A DNA stretch of 43,080 nt from Actinomycetota bacterium (GCA_013151445.1 JAADIG010000062.1:1-43080), one strand, 5' to 3'; shown: positions 1 through 8,786, numbered from the stretch's first letter. Notes: a model not told the origin generated them from the sequence alone. Program-made: numbers and translations.

Positions 1-1
1 C

Positions 2-616
2 GAGTTCACGGTGTTCACCCCCGACCTCCCCGGTCACGTCGCTGGCAGTGGGGCAAGCCACGACACGGTCGCGGGTTACGCCGATGCCATCGCAGACAGC
101 CTCCCCGAAGGTCCCATCATCCTCGTCGGGCATTCCCTGGGTGGACTCATCTCGTGCGAACTTACCGCCCGTGACCTCGGTATCGACGGGATCATCACAC
201 TCGGTACCGGCGCCGCCATGACGGTGAACGAGGAGCTACTCACGACCGCGAGGAACACCCCGGTGTATGCGATGGCGCCGATCCGGAAGTGGTCGTTACA
301 TCGCGATGCGGCGGAGGACCAGAGAGCACAACTGGAGAACTCGACATCGCACGAGGCGGTGGAGGCGGTATTTGATGATCTCACTGCTTGCACTACCTAC
401 TTCGATGCACCAGCGCGCCTCGCGACATTCGGTGGGCCGGCATTGATTGTGATCGGAGACCAGGACCGCATGGTGCCGCGTGAGCAGGCAGAGAAGCTCG
501 CGGCAGCATCTCCGACGGCCCGACTCGTCATCATCGAGAACTCCGGGCACACACCCCAGATCACCCAGCCGGATACCGTCGTATCTCTCATTACCAACTT
601 CGTCACCGCGGAGTAG
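2..616 (+). CDS. alpha/beta hydrolase, 5' end cut by window edge
   Basis: The reading frame is open from base 2, so the gene starts before the window; the GTG at 11 is internal. The visible part (about 204 residues) has the alpha/beta-hydrolase core: the nucleophile elbow GHSLGG about 30 residues in, an acid residue in IGDQDRMVP and a late histidine in NSGHTPQ, in the family order Ser-Asp-His. This supports a soluble serine hydrolase (esterase, lactonase or C-C hydrolase class). Substrate cannot be told. The oxyanion-hole HG motif expected upstream is outside the window. It ends 87 bp before the aminotransferase gene and could be co-transcribed with it. Confidence 0.85.
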   Translation, partial: EFTVFTPDLPGHVAGSGASHDTVAGYADAIADSLPEGPIILVGHSLGGLISCELTARDLGIDGIITLGTGAAMTVNEELLTTARNTPVYAMAPIRKWSLHRDAAEDQRAQLENSTSHEAVEAVFDDLTACTTYFDAPARLATFGGPALIVIGDQDRMVPREQAEKLAAASPTARLVIIENSGHTPQITQPDTVVSLITNFVTAE

Positions 617-703
617 GCACACCGCCAACAGGGTGTTGCGCATGGTCGGGCCCTCTCGCTCTATCGTTACCCCCACAGTCGCGAGAACTCCCGGGAGGTA
701 CCG

Positions 704-1624
704 ATGGGAACACATGATGCGCTCCCCGACGATCGCAATGCCGATGTCCAAATTTTCATCAACGGCGAATTCTTCCATCGTGCGGAGGCGAAGATTTCGG
801 TGTTCGACTCCGGTTATCTCGTCGGTGACGGCATCTGGGAAGGGATACGGCTCCACAACGGAACGTTTGCGTTCCTCAAGGAACATCTCGACCGGCTGTT
901 CCAGGGGCTCCAGGCGGTGGATATCGACCTCGGGATGACCCGCGAGGAACTTATCGCCGCGCTGTATGCAACGACCGCGACCGACCGCAACGACATGTTC
1001 GATGACGTCCACGTCCGCCTCATGGTGACCCGCGGCATCAAAAAAACACCGTCGCAGCACCCCGACCTCACGATATCTGGACCAAACATTGTGATCATCG
1101 CCGAGCACAAGATCGCCAACACCGCGGTCGCGACCAACGGCATCTCGCTGTTCACCGCGACGATCCGACGGCCACCGCCCGACACGCTTGATCAGAAGCT
1201 GAACAGTCACTCCAAATTGCATGAGGTCGTCGCGTTGATCCAAGCAACCCATGCCGGGGCCGACGAGGCGCTCATGCTGGACACCAACGGCGCCGTTGCG
1301 ACCTGCAACGCAACCAACTTCTTCATCGTGAAGAACGGTGCGGTGTACACGTCCACCGGTCAGCACAACCTGCACGGCATCACACGGGGGAAAGTTATTG
1401 AGGTCGCCCGGGCCGCGGACATCCCCGTCGACCAATGTGACTTCTCTCTCGTCGATGTGTACTCGGCGGATGAGGCCTTCGTCACCGGCACGTTCGGCGC
1501 CCTCACACCGGTACACACGATTGATGGACGTTCGATCGGCGATGGTCGGCGGACCATGACCGATGTGCTCCAATCTCTCTACGCGATCGCAGTGGAACGC
1601 AACGTCCAAGAGTTCGCCCGATGA
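704..1624 (+). CDS. class IV PLP-dependent aminotransferase (BCAT / D-amino-acid transaminase fold)
   Basis: This 306-residue protein has the fold-type IV pattern: an N-terminal strand with VFDSGYLVGDGIWEGIR (about residues 33-49), the likely PLP lysine K165 in DQKLNSHSKL, GADEALMLD with the conserved Glu near 188, and a C-terminal FVTGTFGALTPV phosphate-binding segment. The family includes branched-chain aminotransferases, D-alanine aminotransferases and aminodeoxychorismate lyases; which one is not clear, but the K-L-N spacing is closest to the D-amino-acid transaminase group. Start chosen at 704 because GGGAGG lies at 693-698, five bases upstream. Its stop overlaps the start of the next gene (ATGA at 1621), so the sulfotransferase-like protein is translationally coupled and probably acts in the same pathway. 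Confidence 0.85.
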   Translation: MGTHDALPDDRNADVQIFINGEFFHRAEAKISVFDSGYLVGDGIWEGIRLHNGTFAFLKEHLDRLFQGLQAVDIDLGMTREELIAALYATTATDRNDMFDDVHVRLMVTRGIKKTPSQHPDLTISGPNIVIIAEHKIANTAVATNGISLFTATIRRPPPDTLDQKLNSHSKLHEVVALIQATHAGADEALMLDTNGAVATCNATNFFIVKNGAVYTSTGQHNLHGITRGKVIEVARAADIPVDQCDFSLVDVYSADEAFVTGTFGALTPVHTIDGRSIGDGRRTMTDVLQSLYAIAVERNVQEFAR

Positions 1625-2334
1625 GGATCTCGATGTGGTCGGGGCCGCGCAACATTTCGACCGCGATCATGTATTCATTCCGTGAACGCTCCGACATGGA
1701 GGTGTTCGACGAACCCCTGTACGGCCACTACTTGGTGCACACCGGCATCGACCACCCCCTGCGTGACGCGACCATCGCTGACATGGACTGCGATGCGAAC
1801 TCCGTCATCAACGACCTGCTCCACACCCGTGGCGCAACCCCACATCGCTTCTACAAGAACATGGCCCACCATCTCGCCGGACTCGACAGGGAGTTCCTCG
1901 GAGGTCTCACGAACATCATCCTCACTCGCGACCCACGCGAGATGCTGCCATCACTCGTCGCTGGGTTCCCCGCCGCGAATCTCGACAGTACGGGCCTCGT
2001 GATCCAGGTAGAGCTCCTTGAAGCGATGCAGCGAGCCGGCGAAACCCCGATCGTGCTCGATGCACAGCAGGTGCTGACGAACCCGAAAACCGTGCTCACC
2101 AAACTCTGCGCCAGCCTCGGACTGCCGTGGGACGAGGCGATGTTGTCCTGGCAGCCTGGGCCGAAACCCGAAGACGGTGTCTGGGCCTCCCACTGGTACA
2201 CCAACGTGCATGCATCCACCGGATTCGGAGAGTACCGACCGAAGTCAGTCCCGTTCCCCACCGAACTCGTCTCCCTTTTGGAACAGTGCGAGCCGCTCTA
2301 CGCCAGACTTCGGGAGTTCGCAATCACGGCCTAG
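1621..2334 (+). CDS. sulfotransferase-family P-loop protein
   Basis: The 237-residue product begins almost at once with a P-loop-like PAPS 5'-phosphosulfate motif, WSGPRNIST (residues 6-14), and has a 3'-phosphate-binding-like segment TRDPREMLPSL near residue 102. Both are typical of the cytosolic-type sulfotransferase superfamily. In the first motif the usual Lys/Ser-Gly-Thr is replaced by Pro-Arg-Asn, as in the branch that is often annotated next to class IV aminotransferases, so true sulfo transfer is not certain. It overlaps the aminotransferase by four bases and very likely forms an operon with it. Its TAG stop (2332-2334) shares the palindrome CTAG with the stop of the convergent gene. 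Confidence 0.75.
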   Translation: MRISMWSGPRNISTAIMYSFRERSDMEVFDEPLYGHYLVHTGIDHPLRDATIADMDCDANSVINDLLHTRGATPHRFYKNMAHHLAGLDREFLGGLTNIILTRDPREMLPSLVAGFPAANLDSTGLVIQVELLEAMQRAGETPIVLDAQQVLTNPKTVLTKLCASLGLPWDEAMLSWQPGPKPEDGVWASHWYTNVHASTGFGEYRPKSVPFPTELVSLLEQCEPLYARLREFAITA

Positions 2335-2903
2335 GTGTGCGGGTCGATCACACCCCACATGTCGGCCTGGCTCACCAGCCATTCGCTGACCTCATGACAG
2401 CGGTCCAATATCTGACACAACTTTTCGGCTCCACTCATCACATTGAGCAACGACACCTGCACCTTGCCGACAATGGACAGCCGCAATTCCGGGCCGTCCG
2501 ACAAGGCGCCAAATGTCTCAACCGCAGACACTTCGATCGGCAGATCCGGACCACCGATACCGGCAAGTTCGGCGGCGACGACGACGAGATCGGGTTGGGT
2601 CTTCAGCGGCGGCAACGCCCAATTGAACAACAGCGGCAACCGGAACTCCCCTTCCGCATCCATACTCACGTCATCGAGCTCCGCAACGCGATCTTCGAGA
2701 GCAAGCAGCACCCGAGGCTCGACATCGAAGGCCAGGTTCAAGTCAAGTGGGCCATTGCATGCGGATTCAGGATGGACATCGACCTCCCACGCCTGGCGGA
2801 GGGAAAAAGTCTCGAGAAAATGGCGTTCATCGTGGACGTGGAAACCATGCTCCATGGCATGGTCCTTGAGATATGTGATAAATCCGGCAATATCAATAGC
2901 CAC
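2331..2903 (-). CDS. hypothetical protein
   Basis: I do not recognise this 190-residue protein. It is acidic, has no signal peptide or membrane segment, and begins MAIDIAGFITYLKDHAMEHG, which looks helical; the middle holds alternating hydrophobic strands (LDLNLAFDVEPRVLLALEDRV, written here only as a pattern of beta structure) and a second strand set around residues 95-165. It is probably a small soluble alpha+beta protein. The start is GTG at 2903, supported by GGAG five bases upstream on the minus strand. Its stop overlaps that of the sulfotransferase gene in a CTAG. Confidence 0.65.
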   Translation of the reverse strand: MAIDIAGFITYLKDHAMEHGFHVHDERHFLETFSLRQAWEVDVHPESACNGPLDLNLAFDVEPRVLLALEDRVAELDDVSMDAEGEFRLPLLFNWALPPLKTQPDLVVVAAELAGIGGPDLPIEVSAVETFGALSDGPELRLSIVGKVQVSLLNVMSGAEKLCQILDRCHEVSEWLVSQADMWGVIDPHT

Positions 2904-3010
2904 TGGGTCTCCGTGGGTCCTAAGCGGTGAGGTACAACGCTACACGGATTTGGGAATCTACCCACCTCCACCGACGTTGCATAGGGCATTGATCTCGAAG
3001 GGACACTGAT

Positions 3011-3763
3011 ATGGCAGCCACACGACCAAAGATGCAGATCGAACCCGCGTTCCAGCGGATACGCGCGATCGCCGGACCTCACACCATTGCGGATTCAACG
3101 AACGTGAAACTCGTCTGGGAAACCAAGTATTACCCAACCTTTTTCTTTCCCGCCGAAGACGTCGCGCTGGACCTCATGGTCGGCACCGATGAGGTCGACC
3201 ACAGCCCGCGCAAGGGCGACGCTCAGCTCTACGACCTCACGATCGGCGATGACGTTCGCACCGCCGCCGCCCGGGTCTACCACGAATCACCGGTCGAAGA
3301 CCTCGTCGGCTATGTAGCCCTCCGTTGGGGTGCGATGGATACGTGGTACGAAGAAGACGAAGAGATGTTCGTCCATGCCCGTGACCCATATACCCGTATC
3401 GACATCCTGCAGAGCTCGCGCAACATACGAGTCGAGATCGACGGCGTCACCGTCGCGGATTCCAACATGCCGAGGGTGCTGCTCGAGACCCGGCTGCCGC
3501 GTCGTTTCTACTTGCCGCAAACGGATGTCCGGATGGATCTGCTGACACCGTCGGACCTCCACACCGAATGCCCCTACAAGGGGATCGCGAGCTACTGGAA
3601 CGTCACGATCGACGGCACAGTGCACGAGAATGTCGTGTGGGGATACCCGTTCCCCACACTCGAAAGTGCAGGGATTGCCGGCTACGTCGCGTTCTGGGAT
3701 GAGAAGCTCGATGTGTATGTCGACGGCGTCCTCCAGGGTAAACCGAAGACGGTGTTCTCCTAG
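3011..3763 (+). CDS. DUF427 protein with two tandem DUF427 domains
   Basis: The 250-residue protein has two copies of the DUF427 beta-barrel. The first covers about residues 35-120 (WETKYYPTFFFPAEDV, then GYVALRWGAMDTWYEEDEE) and the second about 130-240, with the family hallmark CPYKGIASYW and a final GYVAFWDEKLDVYVDG. DUF427 proteins are small cytosolic proteins common in actinobacteria, fungi and proteobacteria; their reaction is unknown. The first copy has lost the CPYKG motif (it reads SPRKGDAQLYDL), so only the second copy keeps the conserved Cys. Start at 3011 follows a weak GAAGGGA. The gene stands alone between a convergent neighbour and the DUF885 gene. Confidence 0.88.
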   Translation: MAATRPKMQIEPAFQRIRAIAGPHTIADSTNVKLVWETKYYPTFFFPAEDVALDLMVGTDEVDHSPRKGDAQLYDLTIGDDVRTAAARVYHESPVEDLVGYVALRWGAMDTWYEEDEEMFVHARDPYTRIDILQSSRNIRVEIDGVTVADSNMPRVLLETRLPRRFYLPQTDVRMDLLTPSDLHTECPYKGIASYWNVTIDGTVHENVVWGYPFPTLESAGIAGYVAFWDEKLDVYVDGVLQGKPKTVFS

Positions 3764-3776
3764 TGAGATCTGCCGC

Positions 3777-3795
3777 GCAGCGGTAGAACCGTTGC
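3777..3795 (+). terminator. short hairpin after the DUF427 gene
   Basis: GCAGCGGT and ACCGTTGC pair around a three-base loop with one G-T wobble, starting 14 bases after the DUF427 stop. There is no U-tract behind it (CCCC follows), so it is only a candidate terminator. Confidence 0.3.
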
Positions 3796-3949
3796 CCCGA
3801 CATCGGAGAAGCGAAATCTGCCTCCCCGTACGATGGTTTGAGTGGCACGCGCGTGCCCCGAGCCACCGTACGGGTGCATGAAGGATGCAACCCGCATGCG
3901 GTTGCACCACAATGGGGTCAGAAGGCATCGGCTGGTATGGGCGGAGACA

Positions 3950-5650
3950 ATGCACGACGACCGAACAACCCAAGAAAACCGTCATCCCGTATATGCGTTG
4001 AGCGACGAACTGCTCGACGGGTTAGCGGAGCTCTACCCCGTGGCTGCGACCGCGGTAGGGATCAAGGGCCACGATCACGATTGGGGAGACCTCAGTCCGC
4101 GAGGCGTCGACAACGCGCAACGGACCCTGCGAGCTTGGTTGCGTCGAGTCGAAGCACTACCACCTGGCAACGACGAGTGGGACACGCTCGCAATCATGGT
4201 CGCTACCGACGCTCTCGAAATACCGATCCGTGAGATCGACGAGGGCAAACACTTTCGGGACCTCAACTCCATTGCCTCACCGTTCCAGGAGTTTCGAGAG
4301 ATCTTTGAACACATGCCCAAGGACTCGGTCGAGGCCTGGGAGAACATCGCTTCTCGACTGGTATCTCTGCCGGAGGCGCTTTCCTTCTACCAGGAAACCC
4401 TCGACGCGGGACGAAACCGTGGGGTGACGGTCGCGCTGCGCCAGGTCGAAAGTGTCATGGAGCAGGCGCGTGTCAGTGCATCGGATGATTCGCCGACGCT
4501 GCGAGTCGTGGAACAAGCTCGTGCGGCAGACCATGTCGACCCTGAACTTCTCGCCCGCATCCAAGGCGCTGCGACTGCTGGGCTAGAGGCATTTGCTGCT
4601 TTTGGCGAATGGCTCGCGACAACATATCGGCGCGCAGCAACGGCGGATGACGCCGTCGGCGAAGAACGCTACCTCAGCGAATCGCGTCAGTTTCTGGGAA
4701 CGACGATCGACCTCTTCGAGACCTACGCCTGGGGATGGCAACAAGTCGATGAACTTCGATCTCGAATGGAGTCACTCGCCACGACCATCACTGAGGAAGG
4801 TACCTTGGCCGCCGCACTGCACAGCCTCAACAACGACGCCAAGTGGGGAATCGCCCCGGACCATGCGTCATTCGTGACCGAGATGCAACGCCGGCTCGAC
4901 GACGCACTTGCGCGGCTCGACGGCGCCTACTTTGACGTGCCCGAATCGATCCGGACGGTCGATGTGAAGATCGCACCACCGGGCGGTTCCCTCGGTGCCT
5001 ACTACGTTGGCCCATCGGAAGATTTCTCCCGCCCCGGGAGCGTGTGGTGGTCGTTCAGCGGTGAAGCCGCGGTACCGCTGTGGGCAGAAGTAACCACTGC
5101 CTATCACGAGGGGTTCCCCGGCCACCATCTTCAGGTAGGGATGCAGTCCTCGTTCATGGAGCGACTGAGTCGTATCCACCGACTCTGGACCTGGCTACCC
5201 GGCATGGGAGAGGGCTGGGCACTGTATGCCGAGACGTTGATGGACGAACTGGGCTACTTCGATGAACCCGGCATCGAGTTCGGGTACCTGGCTTCACAGA
5301 TGCTGCGAGCGAGCCGCGTTGTCATAGACATCGGCATCCACCTCCGACTGACGATCCCCGACGACCAGCCACTGCTCGGAGGACAACCATGGTCATTCGA
5401 TGCTGCCGTTCAGTATCTCGAGCACTACGCGGGACTCGATACCGACTATGCCCAAAGCGAAGCAACGCGCTACTCCGGATGGCCGGGGCAGGCCATTGCC
5501 TACAAGGTTGGCGAGAGGGTGATCCTCGAACTTCGAGACGAGCTCCAGCGCCGCGACGGTGAGGACTTCGATCTCAAGGCCTTCCACCACAGACTGCTCG
5601 AAATAGGACCCGTGGGGATCGATACTGTTCGCTCACTCATGCTCGGCTGA
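3950..5650 (+). CDS. DUF885 family predicted zinc metallohydrolase
   Basis: The product (566 residues from the chosen start) belongs to DUF885, whose members look like gluzincin metallopeptidases. The key site is HEGFPGHH, with H386, E387, H392 and H393; a downstream GEGWALYAE segment about 40 residues later supplies the expected acidic ligand. The N-terminal half is helical and includes a long region around residues 150-330 with coiled-coil character. It has no signal peptide, so it should act in the cytoplasm, probably on peptides. The frame is open from a GTG at 3842, but I place the start at the ATG at 3950, which has GGAG four bases upstream and gives the usual family length. The 186 bp before it hold no other gene. 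Confidence 0.85.
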   Translation: MHDDRTTQENRHPVYALSDELLDGLAELYPVAATAVGIKGHDHDWGDLSPRGVDNAQRTLRAWLRRVEALPPGNDEWDTLAIMVATDALEIPIREIDEGKHFRDLNSIASPFQEFREIFEHMPKDSVEAWENIASRLVSLPEALSFYQETLDAGRNRGVTVALRQVESVMEQARVSASDDSPTLRVVEQARAADHVDPELLARIQGAATAGLEAFAAFGEWLATTYRRAATADDAVGEERYLSESRQFLGTTIDLFETYAWGWQQVDELRSRMESLATTITEEGTLAAALHSLNNDAKWGIAPDHASFVTEMQRRLDDALARLDGAYFDVPESIRTVDVKIAPPGGSLGAYYVGPSEDFSRPGSVWWSFSGEAAVPLWAEVTTAYHEGFPGHHLQVGMQSSFMERLSRIHRLWTWLPGMGEGWALYAETLMDELGYFDEPGIEFGYLASQMLRASRVVIDIGIHLRLTIPDDQPLLGGQPWSFDAAVQYLEHYAGLDTDYAQSEATRYSGWPGQAIAYKVGERVILELRDELQRRDGEDFDLKAFHHRLLEIGPVGIDTVRSLMLG

Positions 5651-5710
5651 TGCAACCATCGCGCTCGATACGGTGTTCATACTCCTGATGGCAACCCGAG
5701 ACTCGCACCC

Positions 5711-6256
5711 ATGACTCCGACACGCAACACGATCGCGCAAGCGCTGGCGACCGATCTCGACCGTGCATTCCCCCACCTCGTGACGCTGTACCAACGCGAA
5801 CTATTCAGCGGAATCCGAACGATGGTCCCCTCCCACTCCGACGCGGAGGACACCATGCAAGACGTCTTCCTCAAGGCCTATCAGTCGCTTACCGGATGGG
5901 GCAACGAACGACGGGCAAGTCTCTCCGTACGACCGTGGTTATGGATGATCGCAACGAACACATGCCGCAACCGAGCGCGCACCAAAGGACGACGACCCAC
6001 CGAAGTCGAGCTGCTGATCGGTGTCCAGGATCCCACAGAATCCCAACCGGAACCCAACCTCGAACTCGATGAATGGGCAGACCGGCTCGCAGCCCTCACC
6101 ATGCCAGCACGGACCGCAGTCGTGCTCCGCCACGTCGTCGGTCTACGGATCGATGAGATCGCCGAGATCGTCAAACGACCCGAAGGAACCGTCAAAGCAG
6201 ACATCCACCGCGGTCTCAAGAAACTTCGAACGATGCTTGAGGAGGTATCGCTGTGA
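5711..6256 (+). CDS. ECF-type RNA polymerase sigma factor
   Basis: A 181-residue sigma-70 family factor of the extracytoplasmic-function type. Region 2 lies around residues 20-90 (SDAEDTMQDVFLKAYQSL, then RPWLWMIATNTCRNRARTKG) and region 4 around 115-175 (LTMPARTAVVLRHVVGLRID, then EGTVKADIHRGLKKLR). It should direct RNA polymerase to a small regulon. No ribosome binding site is seen before the ATG and no other start is in frame. The stop codon overlaps the GTG start of the alkyltransferase gene by four bases, the position where ECF factors usually have their anti-sigma gene; no anti-sigma gene is present. Regulation by the coupled repair protein is an inference. Confidence 0.93.
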   Translation: MTPTRNTIAQALATDLDRAFPHLVTLYQRELFSGIRTMVPSHSDAEDTMQDVFLKAYQSLTGWGNERRASLSVRPWLWMIATNTCRNRARTKGRRPTEVELLIGVQDPTESQPEPNLELDEWADRLAALTMPARTAVVLRHVVGLRIDEIAEIVKRPEGTVKADIHRGLKKLRTMLEEVSL

Positions 6257-7032
6257 CATCACTCATCACAAACCAGCTCGAAAACCTTCAGACCGATGCG
6301 CCGCCCGCCACCATCGAACGGGTACTCGTCAGCACGGGTGTTATCGACTACTTCGCTCCCATGTCTTGGAAACACGGCACCCTCTGGGTGTCATGGAATG
6401 GCCACGGCGTGTCGTGTGTTGCCCCGGGTGATGATCCCGAGCCGTTCATCGACCGACACGCTGCCAAAGTTGGCCGGCACGTCGCACGATCCCGGGGTGT
6501 GCCGTTGCGGCTCAGGGATCTGATCTCCCAGACGATCAGCTCCGGTCGACTCGGTACATTGCGCGTCGACCTACGCGGCGTTGGTCCGTTCCAGCTCGAC
6601 GTGCTCACCACCATTCAGGATATCCCGCCCGGCGAACTCCGGACGTACGCTTGGGTCGCCGAACACATGGGCCGCCCGCGGGCAGTGCGGGCGGTCGGTA
6701 GCGCACTCAACCGCAACCCGGTACCGATCCTCATCCCTTGTCATCGGGTTGGCACGTCAGATGGGTCCGTTGGAAACTACGCATTCGGTGCAACGATGAA
6801 ACGTACCCTTCTCGCCGACGAGGGGCTTGATATGCAGACACTCGACGGTTACGTCGCGGCCGGATTTCGCTTCATGGGATCTGTCAACAACACCGTGTAC
6901 TGCTTCCCATCTTGTGTACGGGCGCGATCCATCCACCCAACGAACCGCGTCATGTTCAAGAGCCACGATGCGGCGAGCGATGCCGGATACCGACCGTGCA
7001 CAGTGTGTACGCCACACGGATCACCTTCCTAG
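6253..7032 (+). CDS. methylated-DNA-protein cysteine methyltransferase with C-terminal Ada zinc domain
   Basis: The 259-residue protein joins two DNA-alkylation repair parts. Residues 30-195 form an O6-alkylguanine-DNA alkyltransferase domain with the acceptor cysteine C163 in IPCHRVG and the helix-turn-helix arginine region RAVRAVGSALNRNP before it. Residues 200-255 match the Ada methylphosphotriester-sensing zinc domain: FRFMGSVNNTVYCFPSC, with C217, C221, C249 and C252 as zinc ligands; one of these would take up the methyl group. In E. coli Ada the zinc domain is N-terminal, so the order here is reversed and the AraC-type DNA-binding domain is missing. It starts with GTG inside the stop of the ECF sigma gene, so the two are co-translated. 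The likely role is repair plus sensing of alkylation. Confidence 0.9.
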   Translation: MTSLITNQLENLQTDAPPATIERVLVSTGVIDYFAPMSWKHGTLWVSWNGHGVSCVAPGDDPEPFIDRHAAKVGRHVARSRGVPLRLRDLISQTISSGRLGTLRVDLRGVGPFQLDVLTTIQDIPPGELRTYAWVAEHMGRPRAVRAVGSALNRNPVPILIPCHRVGTSDGSVGNYAFGATMKRTLLADEGLDMQTLDGYVAAGFRFMGSVNNTVYCFPSCVRARSIHPTNRVMFKSHDAASDAGYRPCTVCTPHGSPS

Positions 7033-7067
7033 ACCCAGCCGCGGGGGTAGATCACCGGCCGGACTCC

Positions 7068-7073
7068 TAGACT
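7068..7073 (+). promoter_or_regulatory. possible -10 box of a leaderless promoter
   Basis: TAGACT fits the actinobacterial TANNNT -10 pattern and ends six bases before the ATG at 7080, which has no ribosome binding site. This would place the transcription start at or next to the start codon. No clear -35 is seen. Confidence 0.4.
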
Positions 7074-7079
7074 GATCGC

Positions 7080-8786
7080 ATGAGTTCAGAACAGTTGATC
7101 GAAACCATCCGTCGGTCCGTGATCGGTGACGATGACGTCGTTGATGGACCGTATGGACCGCGTCGGGTGACCTATGCCGACTACACAGCGTCTGGTCGAT
7201 CTCTCGGTTTCCTCGAGGACTACATCCGCGACGCGGTCCTCCCTCTCTATGCGAATACCCACACCGAATCATCGGGGACGGGGCTGCAAACGAGCCGTTT
7301 TCGTGAGGAGGCCAGAGCGGTCATTCGGGAGTGTGTTTCTGCAGATGAAAACCATGCGATTGTGTTCTGCGGGTCTGGGACAACCGCCGCGATCAATCGG
7401 CTCGTTGATATCCTCGGGATTCGGATCCCCAGCCAACTTGATGACGCCCATCACTTCTCCGACCAGTTATCACCCGAAAGTCGGCCGGTCGTGTTCATCG
7501 GTCCGTATGAGCACCACTCCAACGAACTCCCGTGGCGCGAATCCGTGGCCGACGTCATCCGAATATCCGAAAACGATGACGGACACATCGACCTCGCCCA
7601 CCTCGAAAGGGCACTCGTCGAGTACGCCGACCGCCCGCTCAAGATCGGCTCGTTCTCTGCTGCGTCAAACGTCACCGGCATCATCTCCGATGTTCGTTCG
7701 ATCACCATCCTGCTGCACAAACATAACGCCCTGTCTTTTTGGGATTTCGCTGCTGCCGCACCGTACGTTGACGTAGAAATGACGCCGCACGACACCAGCG
7801 ACGATGCCCCACTCAACTACAAGGATGCGGTGTTCATATCACCACACAAGTTCATCGGAGGCCCCGGCACACCGGGTCTCCTCATCGCCCGAAAGGAACT
7901 CTTCCGCAACCGTGTTCCGGCTCTTCCCGGCGGCGGTACCGTGACCTTCGTCAACTCGGAGGAGCATCGCTACGTCGACGACATCGAAAGCCGCGAGGAG
8001 GGTGGCACACCCGCAATCGTCGAATCGATTCGAGCTGGTCTGGTGTTCCAGCTCAAGGACGCCGTCGGTGTCGAAGCCATCCGCAACCATGAGGAAGATT
8101 TCATCAAGCGGGCCATCGCGTCCTGGTCGACGAACCCGAATATCCAGATCCTCGGCAACCCCGACGCCGACCGACTCTCCATAGTCTCGTTCATTGTCAG
8201 GTACGGGGATCGTTTCCTGCATCACAACTTCGTCGTTGCGGTGCTCAACGACCTCTTCGGTATCCAGTCGCGCGGGGGTTGCTCATGTGCGGGACCATAT
8301 GGACACACGTTGCTCGGTATCAATATCGAGGAATCAACGGAGTTCGAACACGAAATCTCCCTCGGATGCGAAGGAATCAAACCCGGTTGGGTGCGCGTCA
8401 ACTTCAACTATTTCCTGTCGGAAACGGTGTTCCAGTTCATCCTCGATGCGGTCCACCTGGTCGCAAACCGGTCGGCCGACCTGCTTCCCTACTACCGATT
8501 CAATGCCGAGTCGGGTCTGTGGCTTCACACCGCCCCGCTCGCAGACCCCCCACTCAGCCTCCACGACATCGACTACTCCTCCGGCGTCATGACCTACCGT
8601 CAGCGTCGTCGACAGGGTCATCAGTCCGAGTTGGCGGGATATCTCACCGAGGCCGTACGCATCCTCGATGAGGCGGCCGCCTCGTCACCCCCCACACCTC
8701 CTCCGCTCCACACAACCGAGGGATTCGAGGGACTCCGCTGGTTCCCGCTCCCCAAAGATGTGATCGGTATCAGCCGTGACTCCTAA
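7080..8786 (+). CDS. class V aminotransferase (cysteine-desulfurase-like PLP enzyme)
   Basis: The 568-residue protein has the fold-type I, class V layout: YADYTASGRSLGFLEDYI at the N-terminus, the GSGTTAAINRLVD PLP-phosphate loop near residue 97, the aspartate in SFWDFAAAAPYVDVEM, and the Schiff-base lysine K257 in SPHKFIGGPGTPG. A cysteine pair C401-S-C403 in RGGCSCAGPYGH sits where cysteine desulfurases carry the active cysteine loop. Related enzymes are usually about 400 residues; the extra 100-150 C-terminal residues (LLPYYRFNAESGLW onwards) belong to a longer subgroup with unknown substrate. It may be a desulfurase or another PLP lyase. It overlaps the following hydrolase gene by 11 bases, so both are made together. 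Confidence 0.88.
   Translation: MSSEQLIETIRRSVIGDDDVVDGPYGPRRVTYADYTASGRSLGFLEDYIRDAVLPLYANTHTESSGTGLQTSRFREEARAVIRECVSADENHAIVFCGSGTTAAINRLVDILGIRIPSQLDDAHHFSDQLSPESRPVVFIGPYEHHSNELPWRESVADVIRISENDDGHIDLAHLERALVEYADRPLKIGSFSAASNVTGIISDVRSITILLHKHNALSFWDFAAAAPYVDVEMTPHDTSDDAPLNYKDAVFISPHKFIGGPGTPGLLIARKELFRNRVPALPGGGTVTFVNSEEHRYVDDIESREEGGTPAIVESIRAGLVFQLKDAVGVEAIRNHEEDFIKRAIASWSTNPNIQILGNPDADRLSIVSFIVRYGDRFLHHNFVVAVLNDLFGIQSRGGCSCAGPYGHTLLGINIEESTEFEHEISLGCEGIKPGWVRVNFNYFLSETVFQFILDAVHLVANRSADLLPYYRFNAESGLWLHTAPLADPPLSLHDIDYSSGVMTYRQRRRQGHQSELAGYLTEAVRILDEAAASSPPTPPPLHTTEGFEGLRWFPLPKDVIGISRDS

Noticed and set aside
296-1609. 437-codon open frame on the minus strand
   Set aside because: It runs antisense over the hydrolase and the aminotransferase, has no family features, and is Arg/Val-rich as expected for the complement of a GC-rich gene.
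3842-3949. Upstream extension of the DUF885 protein from a GTG
   Set aside because: The extra 36 residues lack family likeness and a ribosome site; the ATG at 3950 has GGAG.
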